DNA of 38,354 nt from Caulobacter sp. Root655 (lineage in GTDB: Bacteria > Pseudomonadota > Alphaproteobacteria > Caulobacterales > Caulobacteraceae). Numbering within the stretch: position 1 is the first letter of the stretch; each line of letters opens with the position of its first letter. The translations under genes were made by a program, and so were the position numbers. Below, piece after piece: positions 1 through 9,191 of this stretch. The stretch is taken from NCBI RefSeq assembly GCF_001427665.1, contig NZ_LMHC01000021.1, positions 299,568-337,921 of the forward strand, written 5' to 3'. The notes beneath the pieces were generated by a model. That model made no database searches, was not told the origin of the DNA, and saw only the letters and a program-made list of their open reading frames with translations.

Positions 1-207
1 GGGAGAGGGCGCAGGAAAGGCGACGGAAAGACGACCGAGGACAATTCCGGTCATCGTGGAAGAAACTGCAGGGCCACCTCTACCGTGCGCGCCGCCCGCG
101 TCCGGCCACGCACGCCTAAGCCCTTGAAAACCTTACCCACGAACTCACCGCCCCACGCGCACGACTCTTGCTTTGCGCATCCCGCCATCCTCACGGCGGG
201 AGTTCCC

Positions 208-564
208 ATGCTCATTTCCGGTTCCAGCATCATGGCGTCGCTCGCCATGTCGACCTTGAACAAGATCAACCAGGCGACCGCGGCGGCCACGACCAAGGCC
301 ACCGACGCGACCTCGGCCAGCGGCGTCAGCGCCGCGCCGGTAAAGACCGCCAAGGACGAGTTCCTCGACTACGCCAAGCTGACCCCGGCCCAGAAGATGC
401 GGGCGGCGATGCTCGGCAAGATGGGCCTCACCGAGGAACAGCTGAAGGCCATGGACCCGAAGGAGCGCCAGAAGATCGAGGATAAGCTCAAGGAGCAGAT
501 CAAGGCCCAGATCGAGAACGACCCCAAGATGAAACAGGGCGCGCTCGTCGACATTCAGGCCTGA
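208..564 (+). CDS. Small Ala/Lys-rich helical protein of unknown function
   Basis: Encodes about 118 residues. I chose ATG 208 because GGGAG lies just upstream; an upstream in-frame start at 85 would add an Arg/Pro-rich stretch with no protein character. The first half is Ala/Ser/Thr rich (residues 1-45). The second half is highly charged and predicted helical, with motifs such as LTPAQKMRAAMLGKMGLTEEQL and a run of Lys/Glu ending in DIQA. No signal peptide, membrane segment or catalytic motif is evident. A six-base inverted repeat (181-186 with 195-200) lies against the ribosome-binding site. I do not recognise a characterised family; similar small proteins are common in Caulobacterales as hypotheticals. 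Confidence 0.7.
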   Translation: MLISGSSIMASLAMSTLNKINQATAAATTKATDATSASGVSAAPVKTAKDEFLDYAKLTPAQKMRAAMLGKMGLTEEQLKAMDPKERQKIEDKLKEQIKAQIENDPKMKQGALVDIQA

Positions 565-579
565 AGCCCCTCCCCCCGC

Positions 580-1392
580 CTAGATCAGCCCGCCCAGCGG
601 CGAACTGGGATCGGCGTACAGCCGCTTCTGCATCCGCCCGGCCAGATAGGCCTCCCGACCGGCGATCACCGCGTGCTTCATGGCCCGGGCCATGCGGATC
701 GGGTCCTTGGCCTCGGCGATGGCGGTGTTCATCAGGATGGCGTCGCAGCCCAGTTCCATGCCGATCGTCGCGTCCGAGGCGGTGCCGACCCCGGCGTCGA
801 CCAGCACGGGCACCTTGGCGTTCTCGATGATGATCCGCAGGTTGACCCGGTTCTGGATGCCCAGGCCCGAGCCGATCGGCGCGCCCAGCGGCATGATCGC
901 CACCGCGCCGGCGTCCTCCAGCTTGCGGGCGTAGACCGGGTCGTCCGAGCAATAGACCATCACCTGGAAACCCTCGGCGACCAGCAGCTTCAGCGAGCGC
1001 AGGGTCTCCTCCATCTCGGGATAGAGGGTCTTGGGGTCGGACAGCACCTCCAGCTTCACCAGGTCCCAGCCGCCGGCCTCGCGGGCCAGGCGCAGGGTGC
1101 GCACGGCGTCCTCACCGGTAAAGCAGCCCGCTGTATTCGGCAGATAGGTGAATTCGGTGGGCTTGATGTAGTCGACCAGCAGCGGCTGGGTCGGGTCGGT
1201 CAGGTTCACCCGCCGCACCGCCACCGTGACGATCTGCGCGCCCGCCGCGCGGGCGGCGGCGGCGTTGGTGGCGTAGTCCTTGTACTTGCCGGTGCCGACG
1301 ATCAGCCGCGAGGTGAAGGTGCGGCCGGCGACGGTCCAGGTGTCGGCGTCGATCGCGGCGGCGGCGGATTCGGGGGGGACATGCGCGTTCAT
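580..1392 (-). CDS. thiG: Thiazole synthase ThiG
   Basis: 270 residues. Makes the thiazole phosphate moiety of thiamine from 1-deoxy-D-xylulose 5-phosphate, dehydroglycine and sulfur delivered by ThiS thiocarboxylate; cytoplasmic TIM barrel. Seen: GTGKYKDY near residue 33, the Schiff-base lysine context [12 protein letters not shown] (Lys113), [11 protein letters not shown] and the phosphate-binding [10 protein letters not shown]. The N-terminal 15 or so residues are a short extension. It lies downstream of thiS on the same strand, separated by a 145-bp gap that holds a palindromic repeat. No THI-box (TPP riboswitch) was recognised upstream of thiS, so regulation is not evident. Assignment is secure. 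Confidence 0.97.
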   Translation of the reverse strand: MNAHVPPESAAAAIDADTWTVAGRTFTSRLIVGTGKYKDYATNAAAARAAGAQIVTVAVRRVNLTDPTQPLLVDYIKPTEFTYLPNTAGCFTGEDAVRTLRLAREAGGWDLVKLEVLSDPKTLYPEMEETLRSLKLLVAEGFQVMVYCSDDPVYARKLEDAGAVAIMPLGAPIGSGLGIQNRVNLRIIIENAKVPVLVDAGVGTASDATIGMELGCDAILMNTAIAEAKDPIRMARAMKHAVIAGREAYLAGRMQKRLYADPSSPLGGLI

Positions 1393-1437
1393 GGGGAGGG
1401 TTTACGCCTGCGGAAGCGCGGTTTCAAACGCCTTGCT

Positions 1438-1529
1438 TCCTTCGAGGCCGCTTCGCGGCGCCTCAGGATGAGGAGCGTTTTGCTGACTTCCTCATCCTGA
1501 GGTGCGAGGCGCGGCCGAGCCTCGAAGGA
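1438..1529. repeat. Palindromic intergenic repeat, CCTCATCCTGAGG family
   Basis: Nested inverted repeat between thiS and thiG. The outer arms are TCCTTCGAGGC (1438-1448) and its complement (1519-1529). The inner arms are CCTCAGGATGAGGA and TCCTCATCCTGAGG. The same two-layer design recurs at 8983-9084 and, with a different outer/inner junction, at 28091-28188. Such a hairpin inside a transcript could modulate thiG relative to thiS. Confidence 0.85.
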
Positions 1530-1537
1530 CGCACGGC

Positions 1538-1738
1538 CTAACCGCCGCCGATAAACGTCACGATCTCGATGCGGTCACCGTCGGCCAGCGCCGTGTCGGC
1601 ATAGGTCGAGCGCGGGGCGATCTCGAGGTTGCGCTCCACGGCCACCTTGCGGGCGTCCAGGCCCAGGGAAGACACCAGGTCCGCCAGCGTATCGACGCCT
1701 TCGAACACCCGTTCCTCGCCGTTCAATAGAAGCTTCAT
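1538..1738 (-). CDS. thiS: Sulfur carrier protein ThiS
   Basis: 66 residues, the usual length for ThiS. A ubiquitin-like protein whose C-terminal Gly is adenylated and thiocarboxylated to give sulfur to ThiG. Starts MKLLLNGEERVFEG and ends EIVTFIGGG, retaining the essential terminal Gly-Gly. The start at 1738 is fixed by a strong GGAGGTGAG immediately upstream; a longer open frame to 1858 runs into aroQ and is discarded. First gene of the thiS-thiG unit, divergent from aroQ. Confidence 0.96.
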   Translation of the reverse strand: MKLLLNGEERVFEGVDTLADLVSSLGLDARKVAVERNLEIAPRSTYADTALADGDRIEIVTFIGGG

Positions 1739-1761
1739 CTCACCTCCGAAACTCGGCCTGC

Positions 1762-1787
1762 TTGTGACCTGACGGAACCGGCTATAC
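1762..1787 (+). promoter_or_regulatory. Candidate promoter for aroQ-accB-accC
   Basis: TTGTGAC (1762-1768), 12 bases, then GCTATAC (1781-1787). This fits the Caulobacter housekeeping pattern TTGACGS-N10..14-GCTANAWC and would give a leader of about 25 nt before the aroQ ATG at 1818. Assigned by eye. Confidence 0.5.
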
Positions 1788-1817
1788 AAGACCTCCCGGA
1801 ATCGACGGCGGAGCCGA

Positions 1818-2261
1818 ATGGTAAAACCGATCCATGTGCTGAGCGGACCCAACCTCAACCTGTTGGGAACGCGCGAGCCCGAGATCTATGGCAAGGACAC
1901 GCTCGACGATGTCCGTACGCGCTGCGAGGCGCGGGCGGCCGCTCGGGGCCTTTCCGTCGTCTTCCGGCAGAGCAATCACGAAGGCGTGCTGATCGACTGG
2001 GTTCATGAGGCCCGGCTGGAAGCGTGCGCGTTGGTGATCAACCCGGCCGGATACGGTCACACCTCGATCGCCCTGCTCGACGCCCTCAAGGCCTTGAACA
2101 TCCCGATCATCGAGTGTCACCTGTCCAACCCGGCGGCGCGGGAAGACTTCCGCCGCCACACCTATGTTTCGCTCGCGGCGACCGGGATCGTCTCCGGCTT
2201 CGGCGCGGCGAGTTATGAACTGGCGATCGAGGCCGCCGCCGGCCTGGTCGGCGCCAACTAG
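1818..2261 (+). CDS. aroQ: 3-dehydroquinate dehydratase, type II
   Basis: 147 residues, typical of the dodecameric type II enzyme. Converts 3-dehydroquinate to 3-dehydroshikimate in the shikimate pathway. Seen: [16 protein letters not shown] with the catalytic Tyr24, the RQSNHEG loop, [12 protein letters not shown] (Asn75, His81), and [14 protein letters not shown] with the general acid His101 and Arg112. The family more often has VHLSN; here it is CHLSN, with the histidine kept. Followed after 43 bp by accB on the same strand; aroQ-accB-accC is a common order in proteobacteria. Confidence 0.97.
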   Translation: MVKPIHVLSGPNLNLLGTREPEIYGKDTLDDVRTRCEARAAARGLSVVFRQSNHEGVLIDWVHEARLEACALVINPAGYGHTSIALLDALKALNIPIIECHLSNPAAREDFRRHTYVSLAATGIVSGFGAASYELAIEAAAGLVGAN

Positions 2262-2304
2262 CCGGCGACCCCGGCTCCTAAAGAACACAGCAAGGTAAGC
2301 TTCC

Positions 2305-2817
2305 ATGTCCAATCCCAAGGCCCCCGCCGATCCGGTCGAGACCCCGTCGATCGACGCCCGCCTGGTCCGCAAGCTGGCCGACATCCTGAAGGACACCGGC
2401 CTGTCTGAGATCGAGGTCGAGCATGCCGGCCTGAAGATCCGCGTCGCCCGCGAACTGACCGTCGCCGCCGCGGCCACCACCTATGTCCAGGCTCCGGCCC
2501 AGGCGCCGACCTACGCGCCCGCCCTGGCCGCCGCGCCGGCGCCGGTCGCTGACGCCGCTCCGGCCCCCGCCGCGCGCCCCGCCGGCGACGTGGTCAAGTC
2601 GCCGATGGTCGGCACCGTCTACATGTCGCCCCAGCCGGGCGCGGACGCCTTCATCAAGGTCGGCGACACGGTCGCGGCCGGCCAGACCCTGCTGATCGTC
2701 GAAGCCATGAAGACCATGAACCCGATCGCCGCCACCAAGGCCGGCAAGGTCGTCGAGATCCTGGTGGGCGACGCCCAGCCCGTCGAGTTCGGCGAGCCGC
2801 TCGTCATCGTCGAGTAA
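2305..2817 (+). CDS. accB: Biotin carboxyl carrier protein of acetyl-CoA carboxylase
   Basis: 170 residues. Carries biotin between the carboxylase (AccC) and the carboxyltransferase (AccAD) in fatty acid synthesis. Domains: an N-terminal helical region (residues 1-50), a flexible Ala/Pro linker (about 55-92), and a biotinyl domain (93-170) beginning [10 protein letters not shown]. The biotin site is [10 protein letters not shown] with Lys136; the classical motif is EAMKMMN, so one Met is replaced by Thr. It lies 5 bp upstream of accC, so the two are almost certainly co-transcribed and made in proportion. Confidence 0.97.
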   Translation: MSNPKAPADPVETPSIDARLVRKLADILKDTGLSEIEVEHAGLKIRVARELTVAAAATTYVQAPAQAPTYAPALAAAPAPVADAAPAPAARPAGDVVKSPMVGTVYMSPQPGADAFIKVGDTVAAGQTLLIVEAMKTMNPIAATKAGKVVEILVGDAQPVEFGEPLVIVE

Positions 2818-2822
2818 TCGGC

Positions 2823-4166
2823 ATGTTTGACAAGATCCTCATCGCCAACCGAGGCGAGATCGCGCTTCGGGTTCACCGCGCCTGCAAGGAAATGGGCATC
2901 GCCACCGTGGCGGTCCATTCCGAGGCCGACGCCAATTCCATGTGGGTGCGGCTGGCCGACGAAAGCGTCTGCATCGGCCCGGCCTCGGCCGCCAAGAGCT
3001 ACCTGAACATCCCGTCGATCATCGCGGCCGCCGAGATCACCGGCGCCCAGGCGATCCACCCGGGCTACGGCTTCCTGTCGGAGAACGCCCGCTTCGCCGA
3101 GATCGTCGGCGCGCACGGCTACACCTTCATCGGACCCAAGCCGGAACACATCCGGATGATGGGCGACAAGATCACCGCCAAGCAAGCCGTCAAGGACGCC
3201 GGCATCCCGGTGGTCCCCGGCTCGGACGGCGGCGTGACGACCGAAGAAGAGGCCTATGAGGCCGCCGACAAGATCGGCTTCCCGGTGCTGATCAAGGCCG
3301 CTTCCGGCGGCGGCGGGCGCGGCATGAAGGTCGCCCAGACCCGCGAGGACCTGGTCGAGGCGGTCTCGACCGCCCGCTCCGAGGCCCGCGCCGCGTTCGG
3401 CGACGACACGGTCTATATGGAGCGCTACCTCCAGAAGCCGCGCCACATCGAGATCCAGGTGATCGCCGACAGCCATGGCAACGTGGTGCACCTGGGCGAA
3501 CGCGACTGCTCGCTGCAGCGCCGTCACCAGAAGGTGCTGGAGGAAGCCCCCTCGCCCGCCCTCTCGGCCGCCGGTCGCGAAAAGATCGGCAAGGTCGTGG
3601 TCGATGCGATCAAGGCCATCGGCTATCTCGGCGTCGGCACCATCGAGTTCCTGTGGGAGAACGACGAGTTCTTCTTCATCGAGATGAACACCCGCCTGCA
3701 GGTCGAGCACCCGGTCACCGAAGCCATCACCGGCATCGACCTGGTGCGTGAGCAGATCCGCATCGCCGCCGGCCTGCCGCTGTCGTTCACCCAGGCCGAC
3801 GTGGTGTTCGAAGGCCACGCCATCGAGTGCCGGATCAATGCCGAGAACGCGCGGACCTTCACCCCGTCGCCGGGCACGATCACCGACTTCCACGCCCCCG
3901 GCGGCCTGGGCGTGCGGCTGGATTCGGCGATCTATACCGGCTACGCGATCCCGCCCTATTACGACAGCCTGATCGGCAAGCTGATCGTCCATGGCCGCGA
4001 CCGCGAGGAGTGCATCGCGCGCCTGCGGCGCTGCCTGGGCGAGATGGTGGTCGGCGGCATCGAGACCACGATCCCGCTGTTCCAGGACCTGCTGGTGCAA
4101 CCCGATATCCTGGCCGGCGATTACGACATCCACTGGCTGGAGCGCTGGATCAAGGCGCAGGGTTAG
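2823..4166 (+). CDS. accC: Biotin carboxylase subunit of acetyl-CoA carboxylase
   Basis: 447 residues, close to the 449 of the E. coli enzyme. ATP-dependent carboxylation of the biotin on AccB. Seen: N-terminal [16 protein letters not shown], the [10 protein letters not shown] motif (80-89), the ATP-grasp glycine-rich loop [13 protein letters not shown] (158-170), and [18 protein letters not shown] carrying the conserved catalytic Glu/Arg pair. Directly follows accB with a 5-bp gap. Housekeeping gene with no anomalies. Confidence 0.98.
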   Translation: MFDKILIANRGEIALRVHRACKEMGIATVAVHSEADANSMWVRLADESVCIGPASAAKSYLNIPSIIAAAEITGAQAIHPGYGFLSENARFAEIVGAHGYTFIGPKPEHIRMMGDKITAKQAVKDAGIPVVPGSDGGVTTEEEAYEAADKIGFPVLIKAASGGGGRGMKVAQTREDLVEAVSTARSEARAAFGDDTVYMERYLQKPRHIEIQVIADSHGNVVHLGERDCSLQRRHQKVLEEAPSPALSAAGREKIGKVVVDAIKAIGYLGVGTIEFLWENDEFFFIEMNTRLQVEHPVTEAITGIDLVREQIRIAAGLPLSFTQADVVFEGHAIECRINAENARTFTPSPGTITDFHAPGGLGVRLDSAIYTGYAIPPYYDSLIGKLIVHGRDREECIARLRRCLGEMVVGGIETTIPLFQDLLVQPDILAGDYDIHWLERWIKAQG

Positions 4167-4178
4167 GCCCTCCTTCGC

Positions 4179-4275
4179 TTCCCCGGCGAAGGCCGGGGCC
4201 CAGATCGTAAGGCCGTGCGTTCCGGACCCCCGTCTGGCGCCACGGCTGAATCTGGGTCCCGGCCTTCGCCGGGAA
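4179..4275. repeat. Palindromic intergenic repeat between accC and aat
   Basis: Two arms of about 26 bases (4179-4205 and 4250-4275) are near-perfect reverse complements, each with a CCGGCGAAGGCCGG-type core. Together they can form a long hairpin about 12 nt after the accC stop. The right-arm core GGCCTTCGCCGGGAAAACGG recurs, one base changed, after ppx at 22048-22070. It may stabilise or terminate the accBC transcript. Confidence 0.85.
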
Positions 4276-4322
4276 AACGGCGTGAGTTAGCCTGGACGGA
4301 TTGAAGCTGGCGAACGCGCACC

Positions 4323-4979
4323 ATGGATGACGACGCCTTCACGGTCGATGATCTCATCGCCTGCTACGAGCGCGGCGTGTTTCCCATGGCCGACGCGCGC
4401 CATGACGAGAGCATCTTCCTGATCGATCCGGAGCGCCGGGGCGTGCTGCCGCTGGACGGCGTGCACGTCCCGCGCCGGCTGGCCCGCACGGTCCGCGCCG
4501 AGCCCTTCGAAATCCGCATCGACAGCGCCTTCGACGCCGTGGTCGAGGCCTGCGCCGCCGCCCGGCCCGGTCGGCTGGAGACCTGGATCAACAACCCGAT
4601 CCAGCGGCTCTACGGTCAGCTGTTCGCGCGCGGCCTGGCCCACAGCGTCGAGTGCTGGGACGGCGAGGAGCTGGTTGGCGGCCTCTACGGCGTGGCGTTC
4701 GGCGCCGCCTTCTTCGGCGAGAGCATGTTCTCGACCCGACGCGACGCCAGCAAGGTGGCCCTGGTCCACCTGGCCGGCCGGCTGGTGGTCGGCGACTATC
4801 GCCTGCTGGACACCCAGTTCATCACCGAGCACCTGGAACAGTTCGGGACCACCGAGATCACCCGGGCCGATTATCGCCGCCGCCTGGGCCGGGCCTGGAC
4901 GGGTCAGGCCGACTTCTACCGGCTGGCGGCCGGCGCCGCCGGGGCCGAGGTCTTGCAAGCGATCAGCCAGGCGTCATAG
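4323..4979 (+). CDS. aat: Leucyl/phenylalanyl-tRNA--protein transferase
   Basis: 218 residues. Adds Leu or Phe from aminoacyl-tRNA to N-terminal Arg/Lys of proteins, marking them for ClpAP through ClpS (N-end rule). Family motifs seen: ERGVFPMAD near the start, [35 protein letters not shown], and LLDTQF. The C-terminal 21 codons overlap, on the opposite strand, the 3' end of the DUF2155 gene (64 bp, 4916-4979), so both C-termini are encoded by the same DNA. Starts at ATG 4323 shortly after a palindromic repeat. Confidence 0.95.
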   Translation: MDDDAFTVDDLIACYERGVFPMADARHDESIFLIDPERRGVLPLDGVHVPRRLARTVRAEPFEIRIDSAFDAVVEACAAARPGRLETWINNPIQRLYGQLFARGLAHSVECWDGEELVGGLYGVAFGAAFFGESMFSTRRDASKVALVHLAGRLVVGDYRLLDTQFITEHLEQFGTTEITRADYRRRLGRAWTGQADFYRLAAGAAGAEVLQAISQAS

Positions 4980-5581
4980 ACCGGGTGCTGCAGCGGGTTG
5001 AGGCCCGGCGCATTGGCGTACATCCAGCCCTTGTAGATCTGGCGTCCGGGCGGGGCCACGCGGCCCGGCAGGGCCTTGGGCTGGGTGTCGACGGTGACAT
5101 AGGCCACGGAATCCGGGGCGTCCTCGTCGGGCGCGGTCGTCTCGCAGGCCCGCACCGTGAAGACCAGGGTCTTGTAGCGGATGGGCTGGCCGACCGGGGC
5201 CTCGAACTTCATGGTCTCGGTCGTCACCTTGTCCAGCGCCTGGATGATAGCCACCGACGAGCGGGCCCGCTTGACCTGCTCGGTCGGCTTGGCGGCTGGA
5301 GTCGCGGCGGGCTTGGCGGCCGGCTGGGCCGGCGTGGGCGCGGGCGCGGGCGCGGCCGTGGTCGGGGCGGGAGTCGGCTGAACCGCCGTCGGAGCCACCT
5401 GGGGCCCGGGAACCGGTCGCGACTGGGCCGGCACGACGATCGGCGCCGGCTGGGCCGGCGGCGGCGTCTGGGCGGCCGGCGGCTGTTGCGGCGTGTTCTG
5501 CAACGCCCAGGCGCCGCCGCCGGCCAGCGAAGCCGCCAGGGCCAGCGTGGCGACGCCCGTCAATGACCGCCGAATGGTCAT
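4916..5581 (-). CDS. Exported DUF2155-domain protein
   Basis: 221 residues. Signal peptide at the N-terminus ([26 protein letters not shown]), then a long Pro/Ala/Thr-rich linker (about 28-102). A C-terminal DUF2155 domain follows (about 108-212) with [29 protein letters not shown], and a closing [25 protein letters not shown]. Two cysteines in the domain (RAC and IAC) may form a disulfide. The function of DUF2155 is unknown; it is widespread in alphaproteobacteria. The start codon is one base from the stop of the upstream NDUFA12-like gene, so the two form an operon. Its 3' end overlaps aat by 64 bp. Confidence 0.9.
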   Translation of the reverse strand: MTIRRSLTGVATLALAASLAGGGAWALQNTPQQPPAAQTPPPAQPAPIVVPAQSRPVPGPQVAPTAVQPTPAPTTAAPAPAPTPAQPAAKPAATPAAKPTEQVKRARSSVAIIQALDKVTTETMKFEAPVGQPIRYKTLVFTVRACETTAPDEDAPDSVAYVTVDTQPKALPGRVAPPGRQIYKGWMYANAPGLNPLQHPVYDAWLIACKTSAPAAPAASR

Positions 5582-5582
5582 C

Positions 5583-5978
5583 CTATTCCGGCGACCAGGG
5601 CTTGTAGTCGCTGGTGGCGGCCGAGCGCTGGCCGCCGCGGGTCAGCGAGCCCTTGGGACGCCAGGCGTGGATCGTGCCGGTCAGGTTGGGATGGTGGTCT
5701 TTCTCCCAGGCGCGGCGCATCAGCGGCGCCGTGGTCGGCGGCTCGTCGAACGTATAGTGCAGCCAGCCGCTCCACTCGGGCGGCACCTTGGAGGCTTCGG
5801 CGTAGCCGTCATAGATCACCCAGCGGCGCTTGCGCTCGTCGTAGCTGTCGCGGTTGTCGCGCGCCTCGAAATAGCGGTTGCCGTAGTCGTCCTGGCCAAT
5901 GAACACGCCGCGACGGCTAATATGGAAACGCTGACCGATGGTCGCACCGTTCCACCACGTGAAGATCGCTTTCAGCAC
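5583..5978 (-). CDS. NDUFA12-like (B17.2) complex I accessory subunit
   Basis: About 131 residues. Homologue of mitochondrial NDUFA12/B17.2, an accessory subunit of NADH:ubiquinone oxidoreductase kept in alphaproteobacteria. Seen: LKAIFTWWNGATIGQRF, GVFIGQDDYGNRYFEA, RRWVIYDG, VPPEWSGWLHYTFDEPP, and a Pro/Trp-rich tail ending YKPWSPE. The open frame begins at TTG 5993, but the protein aligned from GTG 5978 would start MLKAIFTWWNG, as relatives do, so I prefer 5978; neither start has a strong ribosome-binding site. It is not with the nuo operon here but is coupled to DUF2155. Confidence 0.9.
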   Translation of the reverse strand: MLKAIFTWWNGATIGQRFHISRRGVFIGQDDYGNRYFEARDNRDSYDERKRRWVIYDGYAEASKVPPEWSGWLHYTFDEPPTTAPLMRRAWEKDHHPNLTGTIHAWRPKGSLTRGGQRSAATSDYKPWSPE

Positions 5979-6149
5979 CGCGTCAGCACCCAATCTCGTA
6001 AAGGCCCATTTCTGGGAAGGTTCGCGCAGCGCGGGAGGCGTTGCGAAGCGGCCGGACTATAGGTCGGCGGCCCGCCAGCGTCCAGCTTCGGGCGACGGCG
6101 CAGGCCTTCAACATCTTGTGGATCAAGGGCCCAACACACCCCACATCTA

Positions 6150-6178
6150 TTGAAGGTGGCTGTGGAGCGATCTAGGAT
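6150..6178 (+). promoter_or_regulatory. Candidate promoter for the NrdJ-like gene
   Basis: TTGAAG (6150-6155), a 17-base spacer, then TAGGAT (6173-6178). The TTG here is also the first possible start codon of the long frame, but as a -35 element it makes the ATG at 6213 the more likely start, with a short leader of about 28 nt. Confidence 0.4.
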
Positions 6179-6212
6179 AGCCAATTCTTGGCGCTCAGAC
6201 GCGGAATCGCCC

Positions 6213-8969
6213 ATGCGCATTCAGTCCCGACATCCCGGTCCCGCTCCCAAGGTGGAACCGCGCGCCCTGGAACGCTGCGATCAGGTGCTTGAGGTCCTGG
6301 CCCCCGAGGACTGGACCGACGCCCGGGTCGAGGCCTGGCTGGACTGGTCACAGGGCGTGTTCGACGCCGACCTGCCGCTCGGCGGGGGCCCCGCCCGCTA
6401 TGCCAACCGTCTGGCCCAGGCCGGCCTGGCCGATGGCCTGTTCGGCGACGCCGCCGACGCCGACGCCTTCCGCGACGCCCTGCTGGTCACCATGTTGACT
6501 GGCATCGCCTCGCCCGCCGGCCCGCTGGCCGCCCCGACGCACCTGCCGGACGTCGGCGAGATCGAGTTCAAGCGCGTCGCCGTGGGCCACCTGGCCCGCT
6601 GGCGCTCGGCTCAGCTGGCCGCCAAGGCCGCCGCGCGCCTCGACGCCGCCCTGGCCCAGGTCGGCGACGCCGTCGCCCGCTGCCATGGCGACGCCAAGGC
6701 CTGCTCCGACCCGCGCAAGAACAGCGCCCTGGGCCGCGCCGCCCGCCGGGCCCGCGACCTGGGCGCCGACGACCGCATGATCCTCGACGCGATCGTCCTG
6801 GCCGGCGCGCCGCGCACCGCCCTGATCGACCCGGAGGCGCAAGGCCCCGTCCCACTGGTCGCCTCGGCCTCGCGCCAGGGCGTCGCCGCCGTCGATGAAG
6901 CAACCAGCTTCGCCGCCCAGGTCGGCTGGGAGACCAGCGCCCTGACCCTGGCGATGTCGCCGGAAGACGCCGAGGCCCTGGCCCGCGGCGCGGCCGTCCG
7001 CGCCGCCATCGACGTCACCGCCTTCCAGCACGACGGAGCCTTCGACTGCGAGGGCTTCAACCAGACGGTCGGCCTGTGGACCACGGCCCTGGAGATCGAG
7101 CGCGGCGAGCGCCCGGCGCAGATCGGCCTGGCCGGGGTCGGCGACTGGCTGCTGGCCCAGGGCCTGTCGCCAGCCGGCGACGCCGCCCGCGACGCCGCCG
7201 CCGCCCTTTGGGCCCTGGCCGTCGGCGCGGCCCTGTCGGCCAGCGCCGAGGCCGCCGCCGTGCTCGGCGTGGACCCGATCTTCGCCCAGGAACGCCAGGT
7301 CCTGCTGCGCGGCCTGGCCGAGCGCCGGGTGCGCGCCGCCGCCCTGCGCTCGCCCCTGGCCGCCGAGGCCGCCGCCGCCCTGGCCGTGGCCCATGGCCTG
7401 GCCCGCAAGCACGGCCTGCGTTCGGCCCGCCTGGTCGCCGCCTTCGCCGACGCCGAGACCGCCCTGCGCCTTGGCGGCAAGCCCCTGGGCCACGCCGCCG
7501 CCGCGTCGCCGGTCTCGACGGCCCAGACCGCCGACGGCCTGCTGATCCCGACCTTCAGCACCGCCGCCCACACCTGCTTGACGCAGGCCGGGTCCGACTT
7601 CGACGCCGCCCGTCGCCACGCCATGGGTCATGGCAGTCTGGCCGAGGCCCCGGCCATCGACCACATGGTCCTGCAGGCCCGCGGCTTCACCGCCCACGAG
7701 ATCGAGCAGGCCGAGGACGCTCTGCGCCATGCCGACGGCCTGCGCGCCGCCTTCGCCCCGGCGGTGATCGGCGCGGGCTTTCTCAGCGACGTGCTCGGCG
7801 TCCCGGCCGAGGCCCTGGCCGACCCGAACTTCGACACCCTGACCTTCGCCGGCTTCTCCGAGGTCGAGATCGACGCGGCCGAGCGCCATGCCCTGGGCGC
7901 CCGCCGGCTGTCGGACTGCGAGGCCCTGGACAACGACATCCGCGCCCTGTTCGCCGCCGTCGAGGCGCCGGCGCTGGCCGACCGCCTGGCGATGATCGAG
8001 GCGGTCGAGACCTTCACCTGCCTGGCCGCGGCGGCCGTGCTGGACCTGCCGTTCGACGCCCGCCCCGCCGACGCCGCGCGTCTGCAGGCCGCCGCCGCCC
8101 GGGCCGGGGTCCGCGCCCTGCGCCTGAACCGCGTCGCGCCGCCGGCCGGCTTCGTGCTGTCGCTGCCCGAGGCCGAGGTCGAGGCGCCCAAGCCGGCCCG
8201 CGCGCTCGACCCAGTCGCCGTCGAGGCCAAGCTCGCCCCGCCCAAGGAGCGGATCGTCGAACGCGTGGTCGACCGGGTCGTGGAGCGCGGCGGCCGCGCC
8301 CGCCGCAAGCTGCCCGACCGCCGCAAGGGCTATATCCAGAAGGCGGCGGTGGGCGGCCACAAAGTCTATCTGCACACCGGCGAGTACGAGGATGGCGAGG
8401 TCGGCGAGATCTTCATCGACATGCACAAGGAAGGCGCCGCCTTCCGCAGCCTGATGAACAATTTCGCCATCGCCATCTCGATCGGCCTGCAATACGGCGT
8501 GCCGCTGGACGAATTCGTCGACGCCTATGTGTTCACGAAATTCGAACCGGCCGGGCCGGTGACGGGCAACGACTCGATCCGTTCGGCCACCTCGATCCTC
8601 GACTACATCTTCCGCGAGCTGGGGGTTTCGTACCTGGGTCGCGACGACCTGGCCAACGCCGACCCCGGCGAATTCAACGCCGACGGCCTGGGCCGGGGCG
8701 AAGGCGTCGATGACGGCGAGGTCGAGGCCGAGCCCCTGCCCGCCAGCAAGTTCATCTCCAAGGGCTTCTCGCGCGGCGCGGCCCCCGACAACCTGGTGTT
8801 CCTGCCGTTCGGCGGCCGCCGGGCCGAGGAGGCGCCCCCGCCCAGCGCGGCCGGCGACGTCTGCCCGGCCTGCGGCGACATGGCGCTGCGCCGCATGGGC
8901 GGCCTGGTGACCTGCGACAGCTGCGGGACCCAGGCGAGCGATCGCAGCGAGGGCGACGGCGCGAGCTAG
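6213..8969 (+). CDS. NrdJ-derived protein lacking the ribonucleotide reductase active site
   Basis: 918 residues from ATG 6213 (MRIQSRH resembles the MRIERRF start of alphaproteobacterial NrdJ). The order of recognisable NrdJ segments is intact: [21 protein letters not shown] (about 164-183), [22 protein letters not shown] (274-295), [14 protein letters not shown] (471-484), [20 protein letters not shown] (540-559), and the highly conserved tail from [12 protein letters not shown] (700-711) through [12 protein letters not shown] and [16 protein letters not shown]-terminal zinc ribbon follows (CPAC...CDSC, 884-904). Missing are the blocks that define the enzyme: the N-terminal redox Cys region, GTGTN, NPCSEY...CNLASLNL and APTGTIG. 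The full enzyme is about 1200 residues, so large parts are deleted or replaced by Ala-rich sequence. The frame is intact over 2.7 kb, so this looks like a maintained pseudoenzyme rather than a pseudogene. Catalysis is not expected. Confidence 0.85.
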   Translation: MRIQSRHPGPAPKVEPRALERCDQVLEVLAPEDWTDARVEAWLDWSQGVFDADLPLGGGPARYANRLAQAGLADGLFGDAADADAFRDALLVTMLTGIASPAGPLAAPTHLPDVGEIEFKRVAVGHLARWRSAQLAAKAAARLDAALAQVGDAVARCHGDAKACSDPRKNSALGRAARRARDLGADDRMILDAIVLAGAPRTALIDPEAQGPVPLVASASRQGVAAVDEATSFAAQVGWETSALTLAMSPEDAEALARGAAVRAAIDVTAFQHDGAFDCEGFNQTVGLWTTALEIERGERPAQIGLAGVGDWLLAQGLSPAGDAARDAAAALWALAVGAALSASAEAAAVLGVDPIFAQERQVLLRGLAERRVRAAALRSPLAAEAAAALAVAHGLARKHGLRSARLVAAFADAETALRLGGKPLGHAAAASPVSTAQTADGLLIPTFSTAAHTCLTQAGSDFDAARRHAMGHGSLAEAPAIDHMVLQARGFTAHEIEQAEDALRHADGLRAAFAPAVIGAGFLSDVLGVPAEALADPNFDTLTFAGFSEVEIDAAERHALGARRLSDCEALDNDIRALFAAVEAPALADRLAMIEAVETFTCLAAAAVLDLPFDARPADAARLQAAAARAGVRALRLNRVAPPAGFVLSLPEAEVEAPKPARALDPVAVEAKLAPPKERIVERVVDRVVERGGRARRKLPDRRKGYIQKAAVGGHKVYLHTGEYEDGEVGEIFIDMHKEGAAFRSLMNNFAIAISIGLQYGVPLDEFVDAYVFTKFEPAGPVTGNDSIRSATSILDYIFRELGVSYLGRDDLANADPGEFNADGLGRGEGVDDGEVEAEPLPASKFISKGFSRGAAPDNLVFLPFGGRRAEEAPPPSAAGDVCPACGDMALRRMGGLVTCDSCGTQASDRSEGDGAS

Positions 8970-8982
8970 CGCGCACCGCCGT

Positions 8983-9084
8983 GCGTCCTTCGAGGCTTCG
9001 CTCCGCTACGCACCTCAGGATGAGGAAGACAGCACAACGTTCCTCATCCTGAGGCGCCCTCCAGAGGAGGGCCTCGAAGGACGC
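8983..9084. repeat. Palindromic intergenic repeat, CCTCATCCTGAGG family
   Basis: Outer arms GCGTCCTTCGAGGC and its complement, inner arms CCTCAGGATGAGGA and TCCTCATCCTGAGG. It shares both layers with the element at 1438-1529 and lies just after the NrdJ-like gene, where it could act as a transcript end or stabiliser. Confidence 0.85.
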
Positions 9085-9191
9085 AGGGCGCTTCCCGATC
9101 TCAGCTGTCCGCAGGCCCCAGGCCGTTTCCTTGGCCTTAAGCTTGCGAGGGCATGCTTAATCGACGTTCCCGCCGAAAGACGCGTGCCAGA

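Noticed and set aside
1739..1817. TPP riboswitch before thiS
   Set aside because: Only 79 bp to the divergent aroQ gene and no THI-box core sequence seen.
6150..6212. Longer start of the NrdJ-like gene at TTG 6150
   Set aside because: The TTG fits a -35 element with TAGGAT 17 bp away, and NrdJ-like similarity begins at the ATG at 6213.
6213..8969. Annotation as a working vitamin B12-dependent ribonucleotide reductase
   Set aside because: The active-site cysteine blocks and phosphate-binding motif are absent, and the protein is about 300 residues short.
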